A stretch of DNA of 17,259 bases from Marinilabilia sp. UBA5340 (GTDB taxonomy: Bacteria > Bacteroidota > Bacteroidia > Bacteroidales > Marinilabiliaceae), in assembly GCA_002411085.1 (NCBI GenBank), contig DHQK01000263.1:3159-20417 (forward strand), read 5' to 3'. Under the pieces are notes generated by a model. That model made no database searches, was not told the DNA's origin, and saw only the letters and a program-made list of their open reading frames with translations. The translations under genes were made by a program, and so were the position numbers. The stretch's first letter is position 1. The number at the start of each line of letters is the position of its first letter. Of the stretch, positions 1 to 8,512 are shown one piece after another.

Positions 1-98
1 CCCAGTACCTGAACGGTAATCGGGTTTTGTGCTCCCAGCGGAGTGGTTAACAGTTTCAGGTTCTTCGATGAGAACAAAGGTTCTTTCTCACTACTCAT
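1..98 (-). CDS. nqrD: Na+-translocating NADH:quinone reductase subunit D (N-terminal fragment)
   Basis: Only the first 32 codons are inside the window; the gene runs off the left edge. The ATG is read on the minus strand at 98-96, and the peptide begins MSSEKEPLFSSKN and reaches the NPITVQVLG stretch that marks the start of the first membrane helix of NqrD. NqrD is an integral membrane subunit of the Nqr complex, which couples NADH oxidation and quinone reduction to Na+ export; with NqrE it holds an iron centre in the membrane. It starts 12 bases after the nqrC stop, so it is part of the same operon. Identity rests on the short N-terminal match plus gene order A-B-C-D. Confidence 0.85.
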   Translation of the reverse strand, partial: MSSEKEPLFSSKNLKLLTTPLGAQNPITVQVL

Positions 99-110
99 AG
101 TTCCCTCTTT

Positions 111-812
111 TTATTTTTTTAAAAATGCTTCGTAGCCGTTAAAGTAATCTTCCAGCATGGCATCGAGGCCCTGGCTGGTAATGGTACCACCCGAAATGGC
201 ATCTACTCCGTGTGGGGCATCATCCGGAACACCGCCTTTTACCACATCAATGGATATCAGTTCTCCGTTTTCAAAGATCGTTTTGCCTTTGAATTGCTGC
301 TGGAAAGCATCCGTGGATATTTCAGCGCCCAGACCGGGTGTCTCTCCCTTGTGGTCAAAAGTGGCTCCGAAAACGGTGTTCTTGTCTTCGTTCAGGGCTA
401 CATAACCCCAGATTGGCCCCCAAAGTCCCTTTCCGCGTACGGGAAGAATGTATTTTACTTCTCCGTTGTCCAGATGACATTCAAAAACCGGGTATTGTCT
501 TTCCGAAAGGGGTTTCCTTACCTCTTTGCTCAGATCTACGTTAAAGGCAGCCTGAGGACTTACCTCCTGGCGGTCACCTTCAAAATTCACGATATAGACA
601 TTCTCTCCAATGTATTGCTCATATTTTTCAGCCACATTGGCAGTGGTGCTTTCAATGCTGACCGATTTTAGGATGTCTATCATTTTAGCTTCTTCTTCAT
701 TCTTCTTTTGAATGGGATTGAGTGCTTCGGCAACAAACGCAAGTACCGTAGCCACTACAATTACCATTACCGAAGCATAAAGAAAAGTATATTTATTTCC
801 TTGTCTGTCCAT
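111..812 (-). CDS. nqrC: Na+-translocating NADH:quinone reductase subunit C
   Basis: This 233-residue protein is the periplasm-facing flavoprotein subunit of the Nqr Na+ pump. One N-terminal membrane helix (about residues 8-30) is followed by an FMN-binding domain. The conserved HKGETPGLGA stretch (about 154-163) and the flavinylation motif SGGT (207-210) are visible; Thr210 is the expected residue for covalent FMN attachment through a phosphoester bond, by analogy with the S-G-A-T site of the Vibrio enzyme. The motif here has Gly in place of the Ala, which fits the loose S-x-x-T consensus. Length is near the family norm of about 230-260. The ATG at 812 lies 11 bases after the nqrB stop, consistent with cotranscription. 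The flavin transferase ApbE needed for maturation is not in the window. Confidence 0.96.
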   Translation of the reverse strand: MDRQGNKYTFLYASVMVIVVATVLAFVAEALNPIQKKNEEEAKMIDILKSVSIESTTANVAEKYEQYIGENVYIVNFEGDRQEVSPQAAFNVDLSKEVRKPLSERQYPVFECHLDNGEVKYILPVRGKGLWGPIWGYVALNEDKNTVFGATFDHKGETPGLGAEISTDAFQQQFKGKTIFENGELISIDVVKGGVPDDAPHGVDAISGGTITSQGLDAMLEDYFNGYEAFLKK

Positions 813-823
813 TTTATCAATTG

Positions 824-1984
824 TTATGCGTTTACACTTGCTCTTTTCAGACGTCGTTTAATATTGCCTTCTACCACGAAATGGTCGATCAGCGGTGCAA
901 ATGTATTCATCAGCAGGATGGCCAGCATTACACCTTCGGGGTAGGCCGGGTTGAATACCCTGATCATGATACTCAGTACACCAACAAGAAATCCATAGAT
1001 GTATTTTCCACGGGTAGTACGTGTGGCTGATACAGGATCGGTGGCCATAAATACTGCTCCAAATGCAAATCCTCCAAGTACCATGTGGTGAAGAGCAGGT
1101 ATCTGCATCAACGGGGTAGTGCCAATGGCATTAAATCCAAGTGCCATCAGGAAACCTCCTGCAAAAACCGAGAGCATGATGCGCCAGCTGCCTACGCCTG
1201 TGTATATCAGTATGACGGCTCCCAGCAGGATGGCAAGTGTTGATGTTTCTCCTATGGATCCGGGAATGAAGCCCAGAAAGCTATCCATCAAAGAGAATTT
1301 ATCAACGTTTCCGGAAGTAACCGCTGCTCCAAGTGCTGTGGCACCGGAATATCCGTCAACGATTCCTTCTCCGTTGGTTAGTCCACTGATCCAGATGGTG
1401 TCGCCCGACATGTAAGCCGGATAAGCAAAAAACAGAAAAGCCCTTGCCAAAAGCGCTGGGTTCCAGATATTCATTCCGGTACCGCCAAAAACCTCTTTGC
1501 CGATAATAACCGCAAAGGCCGTAGCAACGGCAACCATCCAAAGCGGGATGTCTACCGGAAGTACCAGAGGAATTAACATCCCTGAAACAAGGAATCCTTC
1601 ATTTACCTCATGCCCCCGGAGCTGAGCAAAAATAAACTCAATCACCAGACCTGTTACATAAGAAACGATGACGATGGGGATAACCTTCCATGCACCATGC
1701 AATGCCATGGCCCAGAAATCCATCTCCTGGCCGGTAGCAAGAAAATGCTGATAACCTGCATTCCAGATACCAAAGAGGAGCGCAGGAACCAAAGCGAGAA
1801 CAACAGTGGCCATAGTACGTTTCATGTCCATAGCATCTCGTACGTGCACCCCGTTTTTGTTGGTTGTGTTGGGTACAAACAACAGGGTTTCGAATGCATC
1901 GAATGTGGAGTGCAGTTTTTCAAACTTCCCGCCTTTTTCAAAGTGGGGTTTGATTTTATCTATATAATTCCGTAATGCCTTCAT
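824..1984 (-). CDS. nqrB: Na+-translocating NADH:quinone reductase subunit B
   Basis: This 386-residue polytopic membrane protein is the core of the Nqr complex; in Vibrio it carries covalent FMN and riboflavin and contributes the Na+ path. The start MKALRNYIDKIKPHFEKGG matches the NqrB cytoplasmic N-terminus, where the family has the H-F-E-K-G-G signature (14-19). The HVRDAMDMKR segment (47-56) precedes the first of about ten hydrophobic helices. The flavinylation motif SGAT occurs at 213-216, making Thr216 the expected FMN-bearing residue. The HHMVLGGFAFGAVFMATDP stretch towards the C-terminus is also typical. It begins 40 bases after the nqrA stop, the widest gap in the operon but still too short to suggest a separate promoter. 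Length is close to the usual 400-415. Confidence 0.97.
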   Translation of the reverse strand: MKALRNYIDKIKPHFEKGGKFEKLHSTFDAFETLLFVPNTTNKNGVHVRDAMDMKRTMATVVLALVPALLFGIWNAGYQHFLATGQEMDFWAMALHGAWKVIPIVIVSYVTGLVIEFIFAQLRGHEVNEGFLVSGMLIPLVLPVDIPLWMVAVATAFAVIIGKEVFGGTGMNIWNPALLARAFLFFAYPAYMSGDTIWISGLTNGEGIVDGYSGATALGAAVTSGNVDKFSLMDSFLGFIPGSIGETSTLAILLGAVILIYTGVGSWRIMLSVFAGGFLMALGFNAIGTTPLMQIPALHHMVLGGFAFGAVFMATDPVSATRTTRGKYIYGFLVGVLSIMIRVFNPAYPEGVMLAILLMNTFAPLIDHFVVEGNIKRRLKRASVNA

Positions 1985-2024
1985 TCGAAAGTATTTGTTT
2001 TTTTGTGATGAAACCGGATCAATA

Positions 2025-3374
2025 CTATCCCAGCTCCTTAATCATTAATTCTATTCCGTCGCGAAGAATTTTTTGCAAATTCATCTTCGAGGTACACACA
2101 AATTCGCACAGGGCTATATCTTCTTCTGCCAGCTCATATATTCCCAGTTGTTCCATTTTATCAATGTCTTCAACAAGGATCGCTTTGAATAACTGTTCGG
2201 CCATGATGTCCATAGGCAATACTTTTTCGTATTCGCCGGAAACAACAATAGCTCGCTTACCTCCGTGCATATTGGCGTTGAGACGGTAATTTTTGTTGGG
2301 TGTTAACCAGCTAAAGAAGGAACGGGAGGTACTGAATTTCCCAAATCCGGGGGCAGCCCATCCCATAAACTCATACTTATCTCCTTCGGGGATGGCAGTC
2401 AGCTGAGAATGATAAAAGCCCAGGTAGCCGTCGTCACTGATTTGAGATCCGGTAAGCACGTTACCACTAATCAGACGGAGGTTTTCTGATGCGTTGAGGT
2501 TGTTCCCGATATAGGGAGTAACCGCAGCACCAAGGATCGTATGATAGTAAGCTGGTTTTTTTATTTCAGATCCGGCAACTACGATGGTTCTTTCAAAATC
2601 CGGTTTTCCGGAAGTGAATAACTTTCCGATGGCAGCCACCTCTTGTGGTTGAATGGTCCAAATAACGTCCCCTTTGTTGATGGGCATTACCTGTCCAATC
2701 TGAATTCCCACATTTCCTGCGGGGTGTGGTCCTTTAAAGCGATGGAGCTCTACTCCTTTGGTATTGGTAAATACCTTTGATGCAGCTTCATCGTTGATGC
2801 CAATATGAATTTGCTCCGAAAGTTTTTTTAAGGCGTCAATCCCCGCCTGGAAATCTTTCTCTTTCCCGGTCATTATGAAGTCATAATCAGGGGCAAGAGG
2901 AGCGGTGTCAAATCCGGAGATGAAAATGGCCTTGGGCGTATCATTTACGCGGGCAATGATGTCGTAAGGACGCTGGCGCAGATAGGGCCAGGCACCTGCT
3001 TCAAGCAGTTTCTTTACAACAGCTTCACGGTCAAGTCCGGCGATGTCCTGCACACCAAAATCCAGGCTTTCATTTTTGCCATCCGATTGTACAACCACCT
3101 CCAGGATTTTTCGACGCTCGCCGCGAATGACAGCTTTTAGTTCGCCGCTTACCGGAGATACAAACTTCACATCGGGCTGATACTTATCATAAAAGAGTAC
3201 CGAGCCTGCCTTCACTTTTTCGCCTTCTTTGATTACCATCTTAGGTACCACTCCGTGAAAATCGGTGGGCTTAATGGCAAACAAATCGGGTAGTTGGGCC
3301 TGTCCAAAGACATTGTCAGCTTTGCCTTTGAGCGGGATGTCCAACCCTTTTTTTATTTTGATTACCTCAGACAT
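2025..3374 (-). CDS. nqrA: Na+-translocating NADH:quinone reductase subunit A
   Basis: This 449-residue soluble, cytoplasm-facing subunit is the first gene of the nqr operon. It begins MSEVIKIKKGLDIPLKGKA, the hallmark N-terminus of NqrA. A biotinyl/lipoyl-like hammerhead follows (about 30-100, with KVKAGSVLFYDK and VSPVSGEL), then the central domain and an SLBB-like region. The family has been linked to the quinone-reducing end of the complex, although it carries no flavin. Length is the family standard (about 445-450). The ATG at 3374 is placed right after a promoter-like -7 element on the same strand (3404-3411). The stop is TAG at 2027-2025. nqrA is divergent from the T9SS Plug gene, with 88 bases between the two starts. 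Confidence 0.97.
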   Translation of the reverse strand: MSEVIKIKKGLDIPLKGKADNVFGQAQLPDLFAIKPTDFHGVVPKMVIKEGEKVKAGSVLFYDKYQPDVKFVSPVSGELKAVIRGERRKILEVVVQSDGKNESLDFGVQDIAGLDREAVVKKLLEAGAWPYLRQRPYDIIARVNDTPKAIFISGFDTAPLAPDYDFIMTGKEKDFQAGIDALKKLSEQIHIGINDEAASKVFTNTKGVELHRFKGPHPAGNVGIQIGQVMPINKGDVIWTIQPQEVAAIGKLFTSGKPDFERTIVVAGSEIKKPAYYHTILGAAVTPYIGNNLNASENLRLISGNVLTGSQISDDGYLGFYHSQLTAIPEGDKYEFMGWAAPGFGKFSTSRSFFSWLTPNKNYRLNANMHGGKRAIVVSGEYEKVLPMDIMAEQLFKAILVEDIDKMEQLGIYELAEEDIALCEFVCTSKMNLQKILRDGIELMIKELG

Positions 3375-3395
3375 GTTTGAAAAACGGTTTTTGAA

Positions 3396-3430
3396 TTTGT
3401 CTGCAAAAATAGTTAAATTTATTACTTTAG
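3396..3430 (+). promoter_or_regulatory. Weak candidate promoter for the Plug-domain gene
   Basis: TTTG at 3396-3399 and TACTTTAG at 3423-3430 (7 of 8 to TAnnTTTG) are separated by 23 bases, slightly longer than the usual 19-21. It overlaps the nqrA promoter on the other strand, so the two genes would have interlocked divergent promoters. The element is poorly conserved and the call is tentative. Confidence 0.25.
3404..3411 (-). promoter_or_regulatory. Probable -7 element of the nqr operon promoter
   Basis: On the minus strand this reads TATTTTTG, an exact match to the Bacteroidota TAnnTTTG element, followed by GCAGAC. It lies 29 bases upstream of the nqrA ATG, giving a predicted leader of roughly 20-25 bases. 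I see no good TTTG box about 19 bases upstream, so only half of the promoter is recognisable. Confidence 0.45.
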
Positions 3431-3462
3431 AGCATTTTTATGGCCATTGAAACCACTTCAAA

Positions 3463-4806
3463 ATGAGCATTTATATATTTTTTACACAGTGGAAACAGTC
3501 TTTACAAACATTTGGTTCGCTTTATTTGCGTAAAAATTTCTTTAATTTCTTTCTGGTTTTCAATCTGCTGATCTCTCCTCACATAACTGGGCAGGTATCC
3601 CGGGATTTTCAAAATCCTGAAAAAATTTCAGATAATATAAAAACTGTGCTTTTTCATCGCAATGGGTGGCCGATGTCTTATCCCCTTATCGGGCTGAATT
3701 CCGGTCAGCGATTGTTGCTCTCCTTTGATGAACTGGGTACTGAGATTAAAAATTATTATTACTCTATTGAGATGTGTGATGCCGACTGGCAACCCTCCAC
3801 CTTGATGCGGACGGAGTATTCGCGGGGTGATGAGATGATTCCGGTGGAGAGTTATGAGCGCTCGTTTAATACCTCTTTTGATTATGTGCATTACGAATTG
3901 GTTTTTCCCAATGAGGACATCGATCTTTTGTTGTCGGGCAATTACCTGATTAAAATTTACGATGGTTTCAAAAGAGAAAATCCTGTTTTGATAAAGCGGT
4001 TCATGGTGAATGAGCAGCGTGTGTCTGTTGATGCAGAAGTCAAGTACACCATGCAGTCCTCAGGTCGTGGAAATTTTCAGGAAATCGATTTTGTGGTCGA
4101 TTATCCGGGACTGAGCGTGATGGATCCTGCCACTGAAATTTCTGTGACATTGATGCAAAATGGGCGTACCGATAATGCTATTACCTGTTTACGTCCGCTT
4201 TTCTTTGGAAATGACCGTATGGATTTTAATTATAATCGGGAAGTGATTTTTGAAGGAGGGAATGAATTCAGGTGGGTCGATTTTCGCAGTTTGCGGTTTC
4301 AGTCAGACCACATTGCCGGAATCAATTTTTTTGACCCGTTTTATCATGTGGATGTATTTACAGATCATGCTCAGGGTGATAAGCCTTATTATTACCATAA
4401 AGATTTTAACGGACGTTATTATATCGAAATACAGGAAGAACAAGACCCTGAAATATCTGCCGACTATGCATTTGTGCATTTCTCACTCAACTGGATGCCG
4501 CCTGTGGGTGGTCGGGAGGTATATCTTGTGGGCGGTTTAACCAACTGGCTGCTGACACCTCAAAATAAGATGGAGTATGATTTTGAGACTAACCTATACA
4601 CACATACGCTTTTGCTGAAGCAGGGGTATTACAATTATCAGTATCTGGTGGTGGAGGAAGGAGCCGTAAGTGGAACTGTGCTGCCCGTGGAGGGAAGTTT
4701 TGGACGCACCGAGAATGATTATCTCATACTAATATATTTCAGGTCAACAGGTCAGCGATACGATCGACTGGTGGGGGCACATGTAGTTAATTCTGTTAAT
4801 CTCTGA
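3463..4806 (+). CDS. Type IX secretion system Plug domain protein (DUF5103 family)
   Basis: This 447-residue protein matches the DUF5103 family as I recall it. The family includes the Plug protein that closes the SprA/Sov translocon channel from the periplasmic side in Flavobacterium. Seen directly: a hydrophobic N-terminal segment (about 23-43, FFNFFLVFNLL) that looks like a signal peptide ending near ITGQ, then a wholly beta-rich soluble body rich in aromatic residues. The ADWQPS (about 107-112) and FNTSFDYVHYEL (about 135-146) motifs are typical. A late segment with GREVYLVGGLTNW (about 349-361) resembles an AMPK/CBM48-like glycogen-binding fold. The N-region before the hydrophobic core is long (22 residues); a TTG at 3526 would give a normal signal peptide, so the true start is uncertain. 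It is divergent from nqrA and convergent with the kinase gene, whose stop is 11 bases away, so it is probably monocistronic. Confidence 0.88.
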   Translation: MSIYIFFTQWKQSLQTFGSLYLRKNFFNFFLVFNLLISPHITGQVSRDFQNPEKISDNIKTVLFHRNGWPMSYPLIGLNSGQRLLLSFDELGTEIKNYYYSIEMCDADWQPSTLMRTEYSRGDEMIPVESYERSFNTSFDYVHYELVFPNEDIDLLLSGNYLIKIYDGFKRENPVLIKRFMVNEQRVSVDAEVKYTMQSSGRGNFQEIDFVVDYPGLSVMDPATEISVTLMQNGRTDNAITCLRPLFFGNDRMDFNYNREVIFEGGNEFRWVDFRSLRFQSDHIAGINFFDPFYHVDVFTDHAQGDKPYYYHKDFNGRYYIEIQEEQDPEISADYAFVHFSLNWMPPVGGREVYLVGGLTNWLLTPQNKMEYDFETNLYTHTLLLKQGYYNYQYLVVEEGAVSGTVLPVEGSFGRTENDYLILIYFRSTGQRYDRLVGAHVVNSVNL

Positions 4807-4817
4807 GGTTTTGTGAT

Positions 4818-7241
4818 CTAATCATAATAGCCACTGTTTTTGAACCGTCCATAGCCATATCCGTAGCCATATCGATTCACGGGACTATAGCTGTTAAGAA
4901 TTCTGACATCGTTGACAAGTAGTCCGATTTTTTTGATTCGTTCTGATTCAGCAAGGTGGTTGATGAAATTTAATGACTGCTTTTTGGAATATCCCTGTCT
5001 GACTATAAAGAGGTTCAGGTCGGCCTCTTCTGTAATGAGTAAGGTGTCTGCAACCAGTGCCAGGGGGGGCGTGTCCAAAATAATCAGGTCGAACTGCTGA
5101 CGCATCTCTTTGATGAAAAGATTCATTTCTTCACTTTGCAACAATTCAGCCGGATTGGGAGGGATTGGCCCCGATGGAACTACAAACAGGCCAGGTAGTC
5201 TGGATTCCTTCAATACATTTTCTGTTTTCTCAGAGCCAATGAGTACATTGCTTAAGCCTTTGTCATTTTTGATGCTAAACTCTGTGTGTGTCTGTGGTTT
5301 GCGCAAATCCATCCCTACAACGAGGACTTTCTTTCCAGTTAGTGCAAAAATAGCTCCCAGATTGGCAGCACAAAAAGATTTTCCCTCTCCTGAAATGGAA
5401 GATGTGAGCGCAATAACGGGATGTTCCATTTTTCTTCTTAGCATGAAATCGATATTGGCGCGGAGTGCACGGAAGGACTCAGCCAGAGGAGATTTGGGAT
5501 ATTCCAGAACCGGGAGTTTCTTTTCGGCCCGATAATGTTCTATGTGGGCCAGAACAGGGATGGACGTATTGTCTTCTACTACAAAACGGGAATTGATTTT
5601 GGTGTTTAAGCCGTCACTCACAAGAATGCCTATGGCCGGCAGGAGAATTCCCAGTAATGCCGCGATTATCAGGTTGGCTGTTGGTTTGGGACTTGTTTTT
5701 GATGTGGTTTCCTTAAGGGCCGGGTCTACAATTTTATGGTCAGACACATTGGAAGCCAGAGCGATTCCAGCCTCTGCACGTTTTTGGAGCAGAAAGGTGT
5801 AGATGTTGTCATTGAGGGTGAAGTCGCGTTGTATGTTAATGTATTCCCGCTCTGTGCCTGGTAATTTCTGTATTTGGCGGTTGACATCTGCTATTTGGTT
5901 TTCAATGACCTCCAGCTCTATCTGAGTGGTGTTGATGATATTTCGGATGTTTTCGGTGAGTGCCTCTTTGATGGTTTCAATTTCGCGAGTCACCTGTTTT
6001 ACCTGGGGGCTGTTTTGCCGGGCTGTCATCAACAGGCGGTTTCGTGTGGCATAGGCTTCACTGAGTCGTGCTACCAGGTTGTTGAGAGAGGGATCTGCAA
6101 TTCCCATGGTGTTGGGTACAATCACATCATCAAAATCATTACTGTTCTGGATATAATCGAATAGGTAATCGTAATATTTCGACATTCGTTGCAGGTTGCT
6201 TTTTTCGGTCACCAACCCTTCCAGTTTCTCCATGGCATAGTTCCCTTCCGAACTAATGTTGATGACTTTATTCCGGGTTCGAAATTGCTGGAAATCAGAT
6301 TCAGCTTCCTTCAGTGAATCAGAGATGCCGCTAATCTGTTCGTCAATAAATGCAATAGTGGAACTGGCGATGCGGTTTTTCTCTTCCAGACCACTTTCAA
6401 TGAAAGTTTCTGCGTGCCTGTTAAGAAAACGAGTGACAATGTCCGGGTGGTTGCCCTGAAGGCTTAGTTCAAGTATTGAAGCATCATCAAAATAGAAGTT
6501 GACTTCCAGATTATTGCTGAACTCGGAAGCCTTTTGGATAGGGTCTTGAAAACTAATACTGTAATCGTAGGTGTAAAAGTCTGAGTTTTCGTCGAAGAGC
6601 TCGGGTGCATACTTGTCCCGCAGATGAATCTGAAAGGAAAAGTACGGGCTTCGGATGGTTTGTCCGAAACGGAATGTGTCGGTTTGGGCTACCTCTTTTT
6701 CGTTGATAGTGGTCTCGAAACTGAGCAGATATTCTTTGGGCGAAAGGATGCGGATAAAAAAAGGAACATTATAGATGCGATTTTCCTTGTCTGTTGCTTT
6801 CACAATTATGGGTGATTCCTTGTATAATTGTCTCGCAAGTGCATTCATCCGGATATTCCCCGGGAGTCGGGGGATTTTTTTGTAGTTGATATTTATATCC
6901 AGAGAGTTGAGGGTGCGGCTGGTTAGAGAAAATGATTTTAGGATGCCTATTTCGTTCCGGATATTGTCATGTGTGTCGAATGAGAGGTCACGAATGAGGG
7001 CCTCTGCTCCAACAGGGTTGTTTTGTCCTGAACGCACAAGGATAGTCGTGCTGCTTTTGTATGTTGGATGTGTAAACTTATTGATGATAAATGCTAAAGC
7101 CAATGCAATAAATAATCCGGCCACAAAAATATACCATAAATCTGCAAAACGACTTATCATCTTGGTGATGTCCTGATGGTTTCCTGTGGAAAAAGTATCT
7201 TTAGGTTTATTTTCTGAAACGCTCGGTTTATGGGGCATCAT
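4818..7241 (-). CDS. Wzc-like polysaccharide co-polymerase with BY-kinase domain
   Basis: This 807-residue inner-membrane protein controls export and chain length of a capsule or exopolysaccharide. Domains in order: cytoplasmic N-terminus; transmembrane helix 1 (about 35-54) with a Wzz-type region; long periplasmic part with coiled-coil heptads (about 285-460); the GNVR motif region PGTEREYINIQRDF (461-474); helix 2 (about 522-541); and a cytoplasmic tyrosine-kinase/ATPase domain. The kinase has Walker A SGEGKS (617-622), Walker A' VVGMDLRKP (641-649) and Walker B IILDTPP (720-726). The C-terminus carries a tyrosine cluster: Tyr785, 791, 793, 795, 797, 805 and 806, four of them in an alternating Tyr-Gly run, expected to be autophosphorylated in trans. 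No cognate low-molecular-weight phosphatase is nearby. It starts 10 bases after the Wza-like gene, so the two are cotranscribed. Two ATGs are adjacent (7241 and 7238); either could start. Confidence 0.95.
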   Translation of the reverse strand: MMPHKPSVSENKPKDTFSTGNHQDITKMISRFADLWYIFVAGLFIALALAFIINKFTHPTYKSSTTILVRSGQNNPVGAEALIRDLSFDTHDNIRNEIGILKSFSLTSRTLNSLDININYKKIPRLPGNIRMNALARQLYKESPIIVKATDKENRIYNVPFFIRILSPKEYLLSFETTINEKEVAQTDTFRFGQTIRSPYFSFQIHLRDKYAPELFDENSDFYTYDYSISFQDPIQKASEFSNNLEVNFYFDDASILELSLQGNHPDIVTRFLNRHAETFIESGLEEKNRIASSTIAFIDEQISGISDSLKEAESDFQQFRTRNKVINISSEGNYAMEKLEGLVTEKSNLQRMSKYYDYLFDYIQNSNDFDDVIVPNTMGIADPSLNNLVARLSEAYATRNRLLMTARQNSPQVKQVTREIETIKEALTENIRNIINTTQIELEVIENQIADVNRQIQKLPGTEREYINIQRDFTLNDNIYTFLLQKRAEAGIALASNVSDHKIVDPALKETTSKTSPKPTANLIIAALLGILLPAIGILVSDGLNTKINSRFVVEDNTSIPVLAHIEHYRAEKKLPVLEYPKSPLAESFRALRANIDFMLRRKMEHPVIALTSSISGEGKSFCAANLGAIFALTGKKVLVVGMDLRKPQTHTEFSIKNDKGLSNVLIGSEKTENVLKESRLPGLFVVPSGPIPPNPAELLQSEEMNLFIKEMRQQFDLIILDTPPLALVADTLLITEEADLNLFIVRQGYSKKQSLNFINHLAESERIKKIGLLVNDVRILNSYSPVNRYGYGYGYGRFKNSGYYD

Positions 7242-7251
7242 GGCTTGGTTT

Positions 7252-8052
7252 TTATTGATTGTCGAAATACTGTAATAGTACGATGATGGTGGTTACCGAT
7301 GATAATATCATGCTCATGGTGGGGAGGTTGATCTGGAATGCCTTGCTTCCGGATGGCCTGACGTAAATCACATCGTTGGGCTTCAGGAAAAATGCCGGAG
7401 AAGTAAGAAGGTCTTTTTGGGTAAGGTCAATTTCAAAAGTCGTCCTTCCTTCCGGGACTGTCCGGACGACCATGATGTTGCGCTTATCTCCAAGATCAGT
7501 AATATCACCTGCCTTACCAATGGCCTCCAGGATCGTAAGATTGTCGTTGTAATGGCTGTAAACTCCTGGGCGGGAAACTTCTCCCAATACTGTTACCTTG
7601 AAATTCAGCAGCCTTACAATGACCGTGGCATCGATCAGGTATTCATCAGCTTTGTTTTGGATTTGTTTTTCTATTTCCTGAAGGGTGAGCCCCTCAACCA
7701 TCAGATGGCCCAGTACGGGAAGTTTTATGTGTCCGTCTTTATTAACGGTGAATCCATTAATGTACTGATCCGCTTCAGAGTTCATGGATGTGCTGAAACC
7801 GGAGGTGGGAGCATTGTTGTAGAGGGCTGATATTTCAGGATTGCCAGTCAGAATCCGCACATACAAAATGTCATTGATGCTGATAAGATAATTTTTGTCG
7901 GGCTGGTGATAAACCATGGTGGTGTCCTGAAAAGAGGCATTTTTAAGATAAACCATTTTTCCGGGACTTTGGCAGCTTGCGGCTCCCAAAATTATAAATA
8001 TCAGTCCTGCAAATTTTATAAATGCGCTTTTATTGTGTGGCTTATAGAGCAT
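7252..8052 (-). CDS. Wza-like polysaccharide export lipoprotein
   Basis: This 266-residue protein is the outer-membrane partner of the downstream Wzc-like kinase. It has a lipoprotein signal: a hydrophobic stretch at about 11-26 and the lipobox GAASC with Cys27 as the lipidated residue. A Poly_export domain follows (about 50-145, with NDILYVRI), then an SLBB-type domain (about 148-230, with GEVSRPGVYSHY and KPNDVIYVRP). A hydrophobic helix near the C-terminus (about 243-262) would span the outer membrane, as the Wza alpha-barrel helix does. The protein is shorter than E. coli Wza (about 380 residues), which is usual in Bacteroidota because it has fewer SLBB repeats. It is the first gene of a two-gene operon. 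A promoter-like -7 element lies about 87 bases upstream of the ATG. Confidence 0.94.
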   Translation of the reverse strand: MLYKPHNKSAFIKFAGLIFIILGAASCQSPGKMVYLKNASFQDTTMVYHQPDKNYLISINDILYVRILTGNPEISALYNNAPTSGFSTSMNSEADQYINGFTVNKDGHIKLPVLGHLMVEGLTLQEIEKQIQNKADEYLIDATVIVRLLNFKVTVLGEVSRPGVYSHYNDNLTILEAIGKAGDITDLGDKRNIMVVRTVPEGRTTFEIDLTQKDLLTSPAFFLKPNDVIYVRPSGSKAFQINLPTMSMILSSVTTIIVLLQYFDNQ

Positions 8053-8098
8053 GTTTCTTTCTTTTCTTGCATGTTTGTGGTTAACGCTTTACTGCATG

Positions 8099-8126
8099 AG
8101 CCGGTTGTTTAAATTATCGGCCGGCT
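8099..8126 (-). repeat. Inverted repeat in the predicted wza leader
   Basis: Perfect 6-base arms AGCCGG (8099-8104) and CCGGCT (8121-8126) enclose 16 AT-rich bases. It sits between the predicted transcription start and the ATG of the wza-like gene, so it could form a leader hairpin or bind a regulator. The GC-rich arms stand out from AT-rich surroundings. Function is unknown. Confidence 0.35.
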
Positions 8127-8138
8127 ACATCTATATTG

Positions 8139-8146
8139 CAAATCTA
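8139..8146 (-). promoter_or_regulatory. Probable -7 element for the wza-wzc operon
   Basis: The minus strand reads TAGATTTG, an exact TAnnTTTG match. A TTTG lies upstream but only 14 bases away, so the -33 box is not in the usual place. The predicted leader is about 80 bases long, longer than elsewhere in this window, and contains the inverted repeat at 8099-8126. Confidence 0.4.
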
Positions 8147-8453
8147 TGTTTTTCGCAGTCCAAATTCCAGCCCCAGGTCTTGAGTGACCGGTTATATTTG
8201 ATTAATGGTATATTTTATAAGGCAAACTTTTGGAAGGGACTTTATTTTTTTCTTAATTTAGATAAAGGTTAATTGGCTTTTTACTTTTTAGTCATTCGAC
8301 AGCAGAGAGATATTTACTGCGTTCAGATTTGAGAATTAAGCGGAAACTTTAAAGTGACATGAAAAATGGCCCTCTTTATATGGAAATGGATGATTTTTAC
8401 GATAGTTAAACAGATTGGGCTGCCTGACTGTTAATTGGGTTCATGTTGATTTC

Positions 8454-8489
8454 TTTTGCATGGCATCAATTATTGCAAAAGTAATGTTG
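8454..8489 (+). promoter_or_regulatory. Candidate promoter with dyad for the yqgE-like gene
   Basis: TTTG at 8455-8458 and TAATGTTG at 8482-8489 (7 of 8 to TAnnTTTG) are 23 bases apart. A perfect 7-base inverted repeat, TTTTGCA (8454-8460) and TGCAAAA (8474-8480), overlaps the -33 box and spacer, which is where a repressor site would lie. Both elements are individually weak. Confidence 0.3.
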
Positions 8490-8512
8490 TCAGATTAACA
8501 ACAAAGGGGCAC

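Noticed and set aside
8051..8272. 73-codon plus-strand open frame with a hydrophobic start at the left of the 501-base gap
   Set aside because: It begins on the complement of the wza-like start codon, covers that gene's promoter and leader, and has no promoter or family feature of its own.
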